Of a DNA stretch of 64,000 bases, positions 1 through 10,946 are shown in pieces (the first letter of the stretch is position 1; each line of letters begins with the position of its first letter). The position numbers and the translations under genes were made by a program. The notes beneath the pieces are model-generated. The model saw only the letters and a list, made by a program, of their open reading frames with translations. It made no database searches and had not been told where the DNA came from. Location of the stretch: NCBI GenBank assembly GCA_030847615.1, contig JAUMIR010000002.1:200305809-200369808 (forward strand), read 5' to 3'. This stretch comes from Gambelia wislizenii (taxonomy: Eukaryota; Chordata; Lepidosauria; Squamata; Crotaphytidae).

Positions 1-1445
1 GGCATTTGTAATAATCTTTGAGAACTCCTGGAGAACAGGAGAAGTCCCAGCAGACTGGAGGAGGGCAAACGTTGTCCCCATCTTCAAAAAGGGGAAAAAA
101 GAGGATTGCAACAATTATCGTCCAGTTAGTCTGACATCAATACCAGGGAAGATTCTGGAGCAGGTCATTAAACAGAGAGTCTGTGAATATTTAGAAGGCA
201 ATGCCATAATCACAAAAAGTCAACATGGGTTTCAGAGAAACAAGTCATGCCAGACTAATCTGATCTCTTTTTTTTAATATAAAGTTATCAGCTTGGTAGA
301 TGAAGGCAATGCTGTGGATATTGCATACCTTGATTTCAGTAAGGCCTTTGACAGGGTTCCCCATGACATTCTTGCAAACAAGCTTGTAAAATGTGGGCTA
401 GACAAGTTAACTGTTAAATGGATTTGTAATTGGTTACCGACCGAACCCAAAGGGTGCTCAGCAGTGGCTCCTCTTCATCTTGGGAAGATGTGACCAGTGG
501 GGTGCCACAGGGTTCTGTCCTGGGCCCAGTGCTATTCAACATCTTTATCAATGACTTAGATGAGGGAATTAGGAGCATACTTATCAAATTTGCAGATGAC
601 ACCAAATTAGGAGGAGTAGCTAATACCCTAGAGGACAGGATCAAAATTCAGAATGACCTGGATAGACTGGAGAGCTGGGCCAAAGCTAACAAATGAAATT
701 CAATACGGAGAAATGTAAAGAACTGCACTAAGGGTGGAAAAATGAAATACATAGATATATGATGGGGGAGACCTGGCCGAATGAGACTACGTGTGAAAGG
801 GATCTAGGAGTCCTAGTAGACCACAAGTTGAACAGAGTCAACAGTGTGATGCGGCAGCTAAAAAGGCCAATGCAATTTTGGGCTGTATCAATAGAAGTAT
901 AGTGTCTAGATCAAGAGAAGTAATAGTGCCACTCTATTATGCCTTGGTCAGGCCACAATTCAAAAAGGATATGGACAAATTGGAGCATGTCCAGAGAAGG
1001 GTGACTAAAATGGTGAAAGGTCTGGAAACCATGCCTTATGAGGAAAGACTTAGGGTGTGTTTAGCCTGGAAAAAAGATGGTTAAGGGGCGATATGATAGC
1101 CCTGTTTAAGTATTTGAAGGGGTGTCACATCGAGGATGGAGCAAGCTTGTTTTCTGCTGCTCCAAAGACTGGAACACGGAGCAATGGATGCAAGCTCCAG
1201 GAACAGAGATTCCATCTCAACATTAGGAGGAACTTCTTGACAGTAAGAGCTGTTTGGCAGTGGAACACACTCCCTTGAAGCTTGGTGGGGAAGCTTGGTG
1301 GGGTCTCCTTCCTTGGAGGTCTTTAAACAGAGGCTGAATGGCCATCTGTCAGGGATGCTTTGATTGTGTATTCCTGCATGGCAGGGGGTTGGACTGGATG
1401 GTCCTTGTGGTCTCTTCCACTCTACAGTTCTATGATTCTATGATT
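1..1445 (+). mobile_element. CR1 LINE, 5'-truncated, decayed reverse transcriptase and 3' end
   Basis: Pieces of a CR1-type reverse transcriptase are read in shifting frames. The part at 293-400 has the FSKAFDRVPHDIL motif. The part at 490-640 has [21 protein letters not shown] followed by the catalytic FADD box. C-terminal CR1 text (TVRAVWQWNTLP) ends near 1278. The copy ends at 1425-1445 in the short direct repeat built on ATTCTATG that closes CR1 elements. The 5' end lies outside the window. Several frameshifts and stops make it a fossil. It lies in intron 7 of ABCC3, in sense orientation. Confidence 0.9.
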
Positions 1446-1880
1446 CATTTCTGACATTCTGAATGTCCCCTTTTAAAAATAAAAAGAGGGAGAGAAATTT
1501 TTAAGATGGTTGATTTTGCCTCTAAGTAGCCAATTCCATACATAAATGGAATGATTGCAAAATACAAGTTAATTTTTTATTGTCTACTGCTTTTTAAAAA
1601 AAAATTAAAATCTGAGCCTCATAGAATGGTCTGCAAGCATCAGAACTTACTGAAGCTTACTTCATCAACAAACCAGATAGGAGACCAATGGGGGGGCCCT
1701 GTCTGAAAATCAGACTTCAATACTGTGGTTTCAAGTTATCTGTCTGTCTGTTACATTATATGAACCCATATGCTTGATCACAGGATCACCAAATTTGGTG
1801 CATTATGTAACAGAATCAAAGACCGTAGTAAAGTTTGAGGCCCCAATCCATCAAATACTTGGGTAGCTCCCAAATAAATA
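1446..1880. other. Intron 7 sequence, nothing recognised
   Basis: AT-rich intronic sequence between the CR1 copy and the first Tigger-like MITE. I see no gene, splice-compatible exon or recognisable repeat. Confidence 0.5.
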
Positions 1881-2113
1881 TACAGATGTCCCTTTGTGTT
1901 CGCTGGGGTTTGGTTCCAGGACCCCCATGGATACCAAAATCCATGAATATTCAAATTCCATTATATGCAATGGCATAGCAAAATTTTGTCCCTTATATAA
2001 GATGGCAAAATCAAGGTTTGCTTTTTGGATTATTATTTTTTAAAGAATATTTTCAAGCTGTGAATACTTAAATCTGTAGATACCAAATCCATGAATACAG
2101 AGGGAAAACTGTA
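1881..2113. mobile_element. Tigger/pogo-like MITE, copy 1
   Basis: The left end reads CAGATGTCCCTTTGTG and the right end ACAGAGGGAAAACTG, both flanked by TA, the Tc1/mariner target. The interior has the 'GGTTCCAGGACCCCCATGGATACC' style text with ATCCATGAATA that also occurs near 42.1 and 59.5 kb. It has no coding capacity. The superfamily call rests on the TA flank and the CAG-start TIR. Confidence 0.75.
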
Positions 2114-2438
2114 CTAGAATTCGCTGTTTATTGCCCTGGAATATACATTTATGAGGTACCTTTTTAAAAAACCAGATTTGATATTTAGACTTAAGTTGAC
2201 ATCCCAAACATTTTTATGCAAGTTTGGAACCACTCAACAACAAGAAAAATGGCTGCTTCAGTTTTAATTGTAATGATTGTAGATGATAACTGCCCAAAGC
2301 TTTGTTTCACAACAAAGTCAGTAATGTGTATAATTCCTAATACATAATAGAGGGGAATGAAAAAAGCAAGAGAGGGTTACATCCAATTATGAGTACAAGT
2401 TAGAGTAGACTCATTGACTCAATGGGATTTATGTAAAT
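2114..2438. other. Intron 7 sequence, nothing recognised
   Basis: Non-coding intronic sequence with no recognisable repeat or exon. Confidence 0.45.
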
Positions 2439-2721
2439 CAGGGTGGGCAACTGCATAGGAGGCAGGGGCAATTTTCACTCTTTTCCACCCACTGCATTAT
2501 TTCTGGTTTGAGTTTTCATTTTAAAAACTCTTTTGAGCATTTTTATGGAGTTTGGGGGTTCTGAGGGGTGCACACCCTAGCCACATTTGTGGACAGTTTG
2601 GGAGGAGTTTGACTGGGTTTCATGCAAAAAAAAAAATCACCCTCAAAGTGACACTTTTTAAAAAAAACAATGGGGTCCAGGGGCCATATATAATCTGAAA
2701 GACACACTTTCTTCACCCCTG
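2439..2721. mobile_element. hAT-like nonautonomous element
   Basis: It begins CAGGGTGGGCAACTG and ends CTTCACCCCTG, the complementary ends expected of a hAT MITE. The flanking octamers are only partly similar (ATGTAAAT and GTGTAAGG), so the target duplication is decayed. The interior is non-coding. Confidence 0.55.
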
Positions 2722-2956
2722 GTGTAAGGGTTGACTTACCATCCAGCAGTTATTCAATAGGTCTACTTGAGCTTGGACCAGTAATTGCATTTAGTCCAGA
2801 GGATCAAATTTATTTTTGTGTGTGCCTTTATTAAAAAAATTAAGTTTTTTACAATATCATCTCAAAAAACAGATACCAACAGTTTTCAAACAGATAAACA
2901 ATGGCTTAGGACGTGGCTTGCTATCTAACATATATCTTATTTCCAGTTTGCTGTTA

Positions 2957-3598
2957 CTCTCTCTCTGGCTTCTCTTCGCAAACGAAGATTCAGGAAGGAC
3001 TCATCCTGCGTTTTCTGCAAGCGCGCTGGTGACTAAAAAGGCCAATCCGAGATAGACAAGTCCGGTTGCAGAAAGCACAGCAGAAGGTTTCCTTGGGTGA
3101 TGTTTCTGGGTTGTGATTCTTTCTGCGTTGTTGTTTCTCTTCAAGACTTGTTCGGTGTGACTTCTCAAATAAGGCTGCCACATTGTGGATAGTGTGTCTC
3201 CATGCCTCCTGATGTGTGGCCAGGGCGGACCATTGTTGGTGATCAATTTGGCCGAGCCTGAGATCTTGTTTCAGGGAGTCCTTGTATCGCTTTTTTGGAG
3301 CGCCCCTCTTACGCTGATCCGTGGCGAGTTCACCGTAGAGTACTATTTTGGGGAGGCGATGGTCCTCCATCCTAGAAACATGCCCTGCCCAGCGCAGCTG
3401 TGTTCTCAATATCATGGCCTCAATGCTGGTGATCCCTGCTTGCTCAAGGACAGCAACATTTCGTCACATAGTCAGTCCAGTGTATATTTAGGATTGTGCG
3501 TAAACAGCGCTGATGGAAGCGTTCAAGGAGTCGTAAGTGGTGGTGATTGGTGACCCATGTTTCAGACCCTTAAAGGAGAATAGACAGTACAATGGCTC
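2957..3598 (-). mobile_element. Short LINE insertion: ORF2 C-terminus with zinc finger, 26-bp target duplication
   Basis: The complement of 2990-3415 encodes an open 141-aa C-terminal segment: an LRWAGHVSRMEDHRLPK block, a basic GAPKKRYKDSLKQDL block, then a CCHH-type finger (CCAFCNRTCLSRIGLFSHQRAC). This is a known C-terminal arrangement of some LINE ORF2 proteins; I cannot name the clade. The insertion is bounded by direct repeats at 2931-2956 and 3599-3624 (26 bp, one mismatch). Its 3' end at the left contains a small hairpin, TCTTCG-CAAA-CGAAGA. Only about 640 bp was inserted, so it is heavily 5'-truncated. Confidence 0.8.
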
Positions 3599-3624
3599 TA
3601 TATCTTATTTCCAGTTTGTTGTTA

Positions 3625-4929
3625 ACATTTGATATAAAGACAGAAGGAGAAGAGATAAGTTAGGTTTGTATACCATAGTTATTCAGGTTGCCTAAGTTGC
3701 ATAAATTTGTCTTCCATTTGAAAAATGGAATATAGAGGAAATGGTCTGATAGGGGAAGGCTCCAGCACAAAGTCATATGCCCATTTTTTCCCCAAATCAT
3801 CAAGGAATTAACGTAGAAATGGATTAAGTATTAGGTTGAGTTTCCTTCTAATAGTGTGGAAATACTGTATAAGAGCCTAATCTCTTGTGATGAGGTATCC
3901 TTGATTTCTGCATTGACCCATCTATTGGAGTATTATTCTTTTGTAATCTGAGAAATTTGACCTAGCTGAAATGCTTGAAAATAAAGTATAAGGATCAAAT
4001 TTAACACCACACAAATAATTTTCCTTTAGAAGTTTACATCTTTCCTTATTCTTGAAACTCGTAGAAGATGCCTCAACATTAATGCAGTCAACTGGCAAAG
4101 GAACAAGAAGGAATGGATAATAGAGACTCAGCCATGTTACTCAATAACCTACTGGCAGCCTCTAACTCCATTCTAAGTACCAGACATGTTTCATGAAAAA
4201 AACATAAATTCTCATGGATGTGTATAGGTCTTATCATGATTGTCCAACATTCTTTGAATTTTAATTGAGAATGCTTCCCTTGCACTCCCCCTAAGCTACT
4301 CAGTTGGTGTCCTCTTATCTTCATGTTATTAAATCCAAACCAGATGATATACCACAAGCATTTTCTAGCAAAGAGACAGGCATTTACCTTATCTGAAGAG
4401 ATAACTGAGAACTTAGATCTCCTTGTTGTGATTAATTGGCTGCTGGGCTCATAGCCAGTTCATAGATATTGGACAAGCCATATGGTAGAGTCCCTTTTAC
4501 CTCAGAATGCACATAAAGGATTTAATAAATAAAGCACCCTCTCATCAACCCCCACTGTATGTGACTTTCCCAGGGAAAATCTAGAAGATCGGGGAGCTGT
4601 TGACTATTAGTCAATCATTGGAAAAACTGTGGGGCTGGGGGCCCTAACGTGGTGCTGGCAGGCACTCCCTTGACAGCCACCAGTTTCCCTGCCCATCAGA
4701 AATTTTTAAATATAAGATATAAATTATGTTTAGCTAATTAAAAAATAGCAAAGCAGGCATCCTGCAAAATGATGTACAAGCTTCCAACACCATCTTTGTT
4801 TTGAAGAAAACTTAACCAGTGGGTAGCTTCAGGCCCAGCCCTTAATTTTTAAGTGTGTCTGAATACCTAGTGAAGAAGAAAAAGGTAAGCTAGAGGGCAA
4901 GGAGAGAATCCTGGAGGGCTAGAGGACAG
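3625..4929. other. Intron 7 sequence, nothing recognised
   Basis: About 1.3 kb of intronic sequence with no ORF of interest and no repeat that I can name. Confidence 0.45.
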
Positions 4930-5215
4930 TATGTCCTCTGCTGCTCCAGAGACTAGGACACAGAGCAGCGGGTTCAAACTACAGCAAACGAGATTCCACC
5001 TAAACAATAGGAAGAACTTCCTGACAGTAAGAGCTGTTTGGAAGTGGAATGCACTGCCTCAGAGTGTGGTGGAGTCTCCTTCTTTGGAGGTTTTTAAACA
5101 GAGGCTGGATGGTCATCTGTTGGGAATGCTTTGATTGTGTATGCCTGCATGGCAGGGGGTTGGACTGGATGGCCCTTGAGGTCTCTTCCAACTCTATGAT
5201 TCTATAATTCCATGT
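4930..5215 (+). mobile_element. CR1 LINE 3'-end fragment
   Basis: It matches the last ~290 bp of the CR1 copy at 1140-1445: the same 'AGGAAGAACTTCCTGACAGT', 'GAGCTGTTTGGAAGTGGAATG' and 'GGTTGGACTGGATGGCCCTT' text, closing with CTATGATTCTATAATTCCATG. It is a dead-on-arrival, strongly 5'-truncated copy. Confidence 0.9.
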
Positions 5216-7313
5216 CTATATGTGAGAGTGTGTCTGTTTCATATGATATATTCATATGCTTGGTGGTCTTGGTGTGCCCTCAGTGTGTGGCATGTCTGTC
5301 TCGTCTAGTACTTGTTTTGTTTTGCTTTTGGTATGAGGGTATGGTGTTGATGCATATTTAGCTTGTGTGTGCATATGTTTTTGTGAAAATCTCAAATTTC
5401 CCTTCTATGAATGGCTCTTTTGTTGTGTTCCAGGGAGACATATATGTGACTGAGCATTTGGGGTTGAATCCCCACCCCTTCCTGCTTTGCACTTGGTTTC
5501 TTGACCAAGTTACTTTTTTCTCACAAGTAATGCCCCACTTCCATATCTCGGTCTCCAGCTAGTCTGAAGAAGACTGAATTGGACACACAATCCAAGTACA
5601 GACATCCAAGGCCCTGGCCTGGTCCTGACAGGAGAAAATGAAAAGAGAAAAGCACATATCTCTGATCTTTACAGGGAGTATGTTTGTATCCATGATGATG
5701 CATAATTGTGGACACACTCCAAATAAGCTTACCATCAGTGTAGCAAAGTCTATTCATGTATGAAAGGACTGTACAGAGATTCACATTCTTAGAGTTTCTC
5801 TAAATGATTGTGAAATATAAACCTGAACTATGCTCTGTCTGCTTTTTTTTCTCCCAGTTGATGGGCAGAGACACAGAGCCAATGTGGGCTGAGGTTTCTT
5901 CTCATCAAGAGATGCCCAATTAAAGCAAAACAAAACAAAAAAGAACTCTTGGGATGGTACTGGTTGTGTGCTACAGGGCTATATCCAAAATGAAATGCAT
6001 TTTAGGAAATTGGTATTTAAGAAGAACACTGTACAGCAAGCTGTTTGGCCCTGAATGACTCACTCCTAGAATAAAATGAATTGTTTTGTAAATACATTTA
6101 CTTGCCAGTGATCAAGAAGTCTCAAATATCTCACTACAGTGATATGTTATGCCATAACAAATGTCTTAGTTTTTCAGGTGCTGCAAGACATTTTTAAAAG
6201 AAGTTTAACAGGGCAGGCATTTCCTACTGCTTTGCAAAGCTATTACTTCATTAATCAGGAACTTAGCTCTTTTACTTTGCTCCTTGCAGTCACACCTAGT
6301 ATTGAGTTTTTATTAGATTATATCTGCTTTCTCACAATAGTATTTGGGCAGAGCATTATGTGGGTGTTCCTGTTGGCAGAGAAGGCTGAAAGAACTCCAT
6401 ATTGCTCAGCAATTGCTGTTTTCTGAGTGTCTTTTTTAGATCAGCATCTAATAAGTAAAGCATGAAATCTACTCTTTTCATCAGTACAAAGATGTGTTAA
6501 CTCCCTAGCCATCAAGGGTGAAAGGAGAAGGCAAAACTAATAGGCTTACTCATAATGCAACTTAAAAACTAATTTGTAAGGCACAGCCAAAAAGGAAGAC
6601 AGGAGCAGAAGAATGGTATAATAATGGGCCATAGCATTTATTTGGGGTTGGCACAAATCTTTCAACCAAGCTGGCCAGCATGTTCCAAGTGTGACTTACT
6701 GTATGTTAGTAGTTTGTATGTGTTTTTTTTTAAAGGCACCTGCCAAATAGGATATGTGGTGGGGAAACTTAATCAGGTTAATACTCAGTTCTACTAGGAT
6801 AACTTTTAATGTCTTTCCTGCATTGATATGTGTATTATACTCTGACAACAATTAAATGATAGCATTTTACTTCTGAAGGAAGTGATACAGTACCTTCTTG
6901 AAGATGCAATGCTGGGTTTAACTAGGCCACAGGATAACATATATTTTAAGATTATGGATACATTTTGTTTACTTACCCTGGTCAACCTATCCCATGATGC
7001 ATCTCTTCATCCCACCCAAATTTATTGAAGGCCTTCAGTGACTTGTTTCTTTAGAACTTACTTGTCCTAAGACGTGACGTCTTCATCTCTCCTTGTCTCC
7101 ATTGTCCTCAACATGCTTAGAGTAGAGTCAGATAATGTAGGAAACAAAAAGTCAAATAAGGTTAAATGGAGTTGTATCAGTCAGAGATAAAAAACAAATA
7201 AATTTGGCTTGTAGAATTAGAGGTGCTATAAAAAGCTATTGAGTAACTGGGAGGTAAGTATCCAGATCAGGGTTGCAGATTTCAGAGCAGCACAAGGAAC
7301 TTGTTTAGAGAAA
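5216..7313. other. Intron 7 sequence, nothing recognised
   Basis: About 2.1 kb of intronic sequence. No exon of ABCC3 and no clear repeat boundary was found. The scattered short ORFs show no protein-family similarity. Confidence 0.45.
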
Positions 7314-7315
7314 TA

Positions 7316-7741
7316 CAGTTGCCCCTCCACATTCACGAACTTAACATTCACGGTTTTGATTATTCGCAGTTTTGGGAGGGCCCCCCCCCGCCCTCCCAAA
7401 ATCACAACAAGGGGCCTCCTGGAGGCCCCGTGAAGGCCCAGGGTGGGAGGGGGGAGGGCTGGGGAGGCCTCCACAGGGCCTCCGGAGACTCTCCGGAGGC
7501 CCCATGAAAGCCTTGGGAGGGAGGGGGGGCTGGGGAGGCATCCACGGGGCCTCGGGAGGGTCTCCGGAGGCCCCGTGAAGGCCTTGGAAGGGAGTGGGGA
7601 GGCGGGGGAAAGCGACTATGGGGCCTCCGGAGGCCCCATAGTTGCTTTGGCGGGGAGGGGGAGGGCAGTCATTATTCTCGGAATTTTCACATTCGCGGGC
7701 GTCTGGGGAACCTAACCCCCGCGAATGTGAAGGGACGACTG
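7316..7741. mobile_element. Tigger/pogo-like MITE with internal GC-rich minisatellite, copy 2
   Basis: The ends are CAGTTGCCCCTCCACATTC and (complement) CAGTCGTCCCTTCACATTC, each flanked by TA (7314-7315 and 7742-7743). The interior is a GC-rich tandem repeat built on GGAGGCCCCGTGAAGGCC, with copies starting at 7421, 7495, 7566 and 7629 (spacing 63-74 bp) and a poly-C run at 7380. Long ORFs across it are composition artefacts. Confidence 0.75.
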
Positions 7742-7834
7742 TAGTCAAATGATCACTACATGATTACAAACCCTGCTACAGTCTTTCAAGTGATGATGTA
7801 TGAAGTGCTGTCAAAAAATAAGTTAGGGAGGTCA

Positions 7835-8240
7835 CCAGAAATACAAAATAGTTTCAGCTGATTGGTTGGACATGCGCAGGGGGCAGAGATTGCTGGCAAG
7901 GCAGTGGCCAGAATTGCCATGTTGGATATTTGCCGCAGCAATTGTGCGCTGAGGCAATGAAACAACCTTTTCCTCCCCTGTTTATTTAAGCGGAAAGTCA
8001 CACTTTGAATTTGCTTTTTTTTAATGCTGTTTGGCAGCATCAGCTGGTGAGAATAAAAATGCAAGTAATTCAGTCATGCCCACCATCTTGATTTGCAGGC
8101 ATGCCGATTTGAACATCAAACATGGATAGCTTCACATACCTGTGATCTTGGAAAAAAAACATAGAGACAAATGAAAGCTGCTGCGAATTGGCATTACAGC
8201 ACACCAATCCATATTTTATTGCCTTATATAGACAAGCCCC
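7835..8240 (-). mobile_element. ~0.6 kb TIR element family, copy A (truncated)
   Basis: The complement aligns closely with the left two thirds of the element at 58336-58962, including the end GGGGCTTGTCTATATAAGG, 'AATTCGCAGCAGCTTTCATT' and 'AATCAAGATGGTGGGCATGA'. It keeps the family CCAATCAG box (7858-7865, minus strand). The distal third is missing. Non-coding. Confidence 0.8.
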
Positions 8241-8738
8241 TTGTCTGAATATGTAGCAGGGATGGCAGTATTCCTGGGGCCAAATTTGTAGGCAGGCCAG
8301 TTAAGCTGCTGTAAAATAAAGTAGTTAAATTTCAATAATTAGGGCAAACATTACTGGAAGACATAAGGCAGTGTAGTTGAACTGGTAATGCAGCTTTTTC
8401 TGATTAACAAAACACTAAGCGGAATTGCTTCAGCGTAAGGCTCTACTACTGCACAGATCATAGAACCCAAAACTTTGACTCTTGGAATGCTGCTGCTTTG
8501 CTGAGGAAGTAGGTCATACTTTTATTGCTAAGTAAGACAAGAAGTTCTCAGATGCAGACATGTTTGTGTTTGCCTTATCCAAGGCTGTAGATTCCAGCTT
8601 TATGTTGACTGTTGAAATCAAATTTTAAAATCACTTAATCTTTATAATTTTTATGCTAATTGGCCATTCTCACACTCAAAATGATCTGAAAGACTGATGT
8701 GGAAATTTCTTTTGGTGAAAAAGAAGTGACTGCAGTCA
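8241..8738. other. Intron 7 sequence, nothing recognised
   Basis: Intronic sequence between a TIR element and a foldback element. No feature was recognised. Confidence 0.45.
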
Positions 8739-9034
8739 TAGGGGCTAATCGTACTCCGAAGAAAAGCGGCAAAGCAGCAGGAATGTTCTGTCTTCCCTGC
8801 TACCTTACCAGATGACATCTTTCATCTTTCTTTTATTCCAGTCTTGTGGGGGACCAAGGTAAAACCATATCTTTTTGCTAATAGGTTTTTCTGGTTAGCA
8901 AAAAACCATGGTTTTACCTAGGTTCCCCATGGGACCAGAACGAAAGAATACCAACGTCATGAGGTAAGGCAGCGAGGAAGACAGAACATTCCTGTTGCTT
9001 TGCTGCTTTTCTTCAGAGTGCAGTAAGCCCCATA
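8739..9034. repeat. Foldback element: ~296 bp imperfect palindrome
   Basis: Two arms of about 145 bp are inverted copies of each other around position 8888. The outer arms share GAAGAAAAGCGGCAAAGCAG and its neighbour GGAATGTTCTGTCTTCC with the complement of 8968-9018; the inner arms share GGTAAAACCAT near the centre. It could fold as one long hairpin. It behaves like a nonautonomous DNA transposon. It lies ~590 bp upstream of ABCC3 exon 8. Confidence 0.75.
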
Positions 9035-9625
9035 GTATTTCAGATAACTCTTTTGGAAGCATTTGTAAAAATGGTGAACAGATTCCAGTTCTGTTGCCTT
9101 GAGGTCAACAGAATTTCAAGGTACACCTTGTACTACAATTAAACATAAAGAGCTTAGATCTTTATGTGGAAAGGGGGGAATACAATTCTAATACTGTACA
9201 TAAAATAAAATAAAAAATAGAGGCAGTGCTTTAAACCAGAAGTGCAAATCATATGACACTCCAGATGTTGTTGGTCCAAGTCCTGACAGTCCTAGCCAGC
9301 ATAATCAATGGATAGGAATACTGGGAGCTGCAGTCCAATAATATGTGGGAGCCCACATGATTCCTATTCCTGCTTTAAACTGAGGTTTGTGTGATTAATT
9401 AATTAATTGCCTTTTATTTTCTAGGAGCAAAGAGCTTCCTGCTTCTGTCTGACAAAATGGTAGCCTTATGTCCTATTAAGATAGCTTTGCTGTTACCACA
9501 GGAACTTTGTCCGGCTAGGCCAACTATTGTTATACCATTCTCATTTATTATCCAAGAGATATTGCTAGTATTTATAATGTACTCCTCCTTTCAATGACTT
9601 GTAACAGTATATTTCATTATTCTAG
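9035..9625. other. End of intron 7, with a decayed palindromic MITE
   Basis: 9247-9365 resembles the short palindromic MITE at 27444-27546: CACTCCAGATGTTGTTGG on the left and GGGAGCCCACATGA on the right, with an old target and decayed arms. The remainder shows nothing until the acceptor TTCTAG before 9626. Confidence 0.45.
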
Positions 9626-9844
9626 GAAAAAAGATGTATCCTATACAAAAAGCTCAAACAGTGTGATGAACCATATTGCTGATGGTCCAGAAGAAACAGA
9701 AATCCTGTTAAGTAGTAACACAGAGCAGAAAGAGCCATCTTTTCTCAAAGCCTTAATCAGGACCTTTGGCCCTTACTTCTTAATCGGCTCCTTCTTCAAA
9801 CTGATCCAAGATCTATTGTCTTTCGTCAACCCCCAATTGTTAAG
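9626..9844 (+). CDS. ABCC3: ABCC3 exon ~8: linker before TMD1 and first TMD1 helix
   Basis: The acceptor is TTCTAG|GAAAAAAG and the donor TTAAG|GTGAGT. The first base completes a codon, followed by 72 codons, and the last two bases (AG) join the next exon as Ser. It encodes a variable acidic linker, then the conserved EPSFLKALIRTFGPYFL and FKLIQDLLSFVNPQLL stretches that start TMD1. The linker part is species-variable, as expected for this exon. Confidence 0.92.
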
Positions 9845-10768
9845 GTGAGTACAATTTTCCCATTCGTTTTCATGCATAAAGTAATTTCTATTTTCATGAT
9901 CCATTTGTTGAGTTGATACAGAAGAGGAAACAGCTTAGGGCACACAGATTTGGATTTAGCTGCAGTCTTGTTTGAGTTTTGCTCATCCATTGCAATCTAA
10001 ACTTCACAAGCATAATGGTGACACATATATGCAGACACATATATGAGTTTATTCCTTGCTTGTCAGCAGGGCATTTTCAGGGAAGAATTGTACTCTTTAT
10101 GGGGGAAAGATGTTAGTGATGAAATTCATCATCCCCCACCCCACCCAGTACTGTTTATGTACTTCTGATTTCTTGTGCAAACACTTTAGTGGGATATATG
10201 ATAGCCTCCCACATGGACATGTCCCAACTAACTAGCCTGGCCTGGTCTGTGGGACCGCAGGAGGCCATACCGCCAGACCAGCCCATCTCTGCAGCTGTTG
10301 TCCACATTGCATTCTCTGCAGCCAGTAAGCAGGCCCACAGCACGTGACCAAGGCTGGTCACATGCAGGGTGCCTTGATCACATGCTGCAGGGCCCCTTCC
10401 TGGCTTCAGAGGAAGCGATGCGGATGGCAGCAGTGGTGGCTGCAGAGACAGGCTGGCATGTTGGTGAGAATTTCATCCTGTTTCGTGTTGGTAACAGGGG
10501 AACAATGGGCCTGATCCAGGGCCAGACTACGTGGGCAGGGAGCCAGCGCATTCTGTCCATGTAGATGAGGCCTTAGCCTTGTTGTCTGAAACGGGAATGA
10601 AGTTGGCATTTCATCCAAAACAATGGTATGAATAACCTATTTGGTTTTTTTTTTAAGTCTTGCTGCTTTTGCTTTGTGTGAAAGGAAGTGGTGTGTTACT
10701 CTCTGCCCCTCTAATCTCAGTATTTTTCATCCTGTTGTCTTATTTATTTCAATCTTCTTCTTAAACAG
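9845..10768. other. ABCC3: Intron 8, with a MITE-like inverted repeat at ~10200-10575
   Basis: The left end ATAGCCTCCCACATGGACATG and the complement of the right end (AGGCCTCATCTACATGGACAG) match over ~20 bp, suggesting a ~375 bp nonautonomous transposon. The superfamily is unknown. The rest is plain intron; the acceptor before 10769 has a pyrimidine-rich tract. Confidence 0.5.
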
Positions 10769-10946
10769 CATGTTAATTGGCTTCATTAAGAATAAAAGTG
10801 CTCCCTTATGGTGGGGATATCTGATTGCGGCTTTGATGTTTTTCTGTGCCGTGCTACAGACAATCATCCTTCACCAGCATTTCCAGTACTGCTTTGTTAC
10901 TGGAATGAGACTGAGAACTGGCATCATAGGGATGATCTACAGAAAG
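10769..10946 (+). CDS. ABCC3: ABCC3 exon ~9: TMD1 helices and coupling loop
   Basis: 178 nt. The acceptor is AAACAG|CATG and the donor AGAAAG|GTAAGA. It contains WWGYLIAALMFFCAVLQ, a membrane helix, and the VTGMRLRTGIIGMIYRK segment that is strongly conserved in MRPs and leads into the intracellular loop of TMD1. It ends in phase 0. Confidence 0.95.

Noticed and set aside
3185..3553. 122-codon ORF on the + strand
   Set aside because: Antisense shadow of the LINE ORF2 C-terminus, which is the strand with family motifs.
5521..7020. Search for the exon preceding 9626 (mammalian-type FLSRLFFWW region)
   Set aside because: No match in any frame in 1-9625; the upstream exons must lie before the window, or be absent.
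7226..7748. Several overlapping Pro/Gly-rich ORFs on both strands
   Set aside because: They follow the GC-rich tandem repeat in a MITE; composition keeps all frames open. No protein family is visible.
10155..10618. Cluster of ORFs on both strands
   Set aside because: They lie in a GC-richer MITE-like inverted repeat; no homology or splice context with ABCC3.
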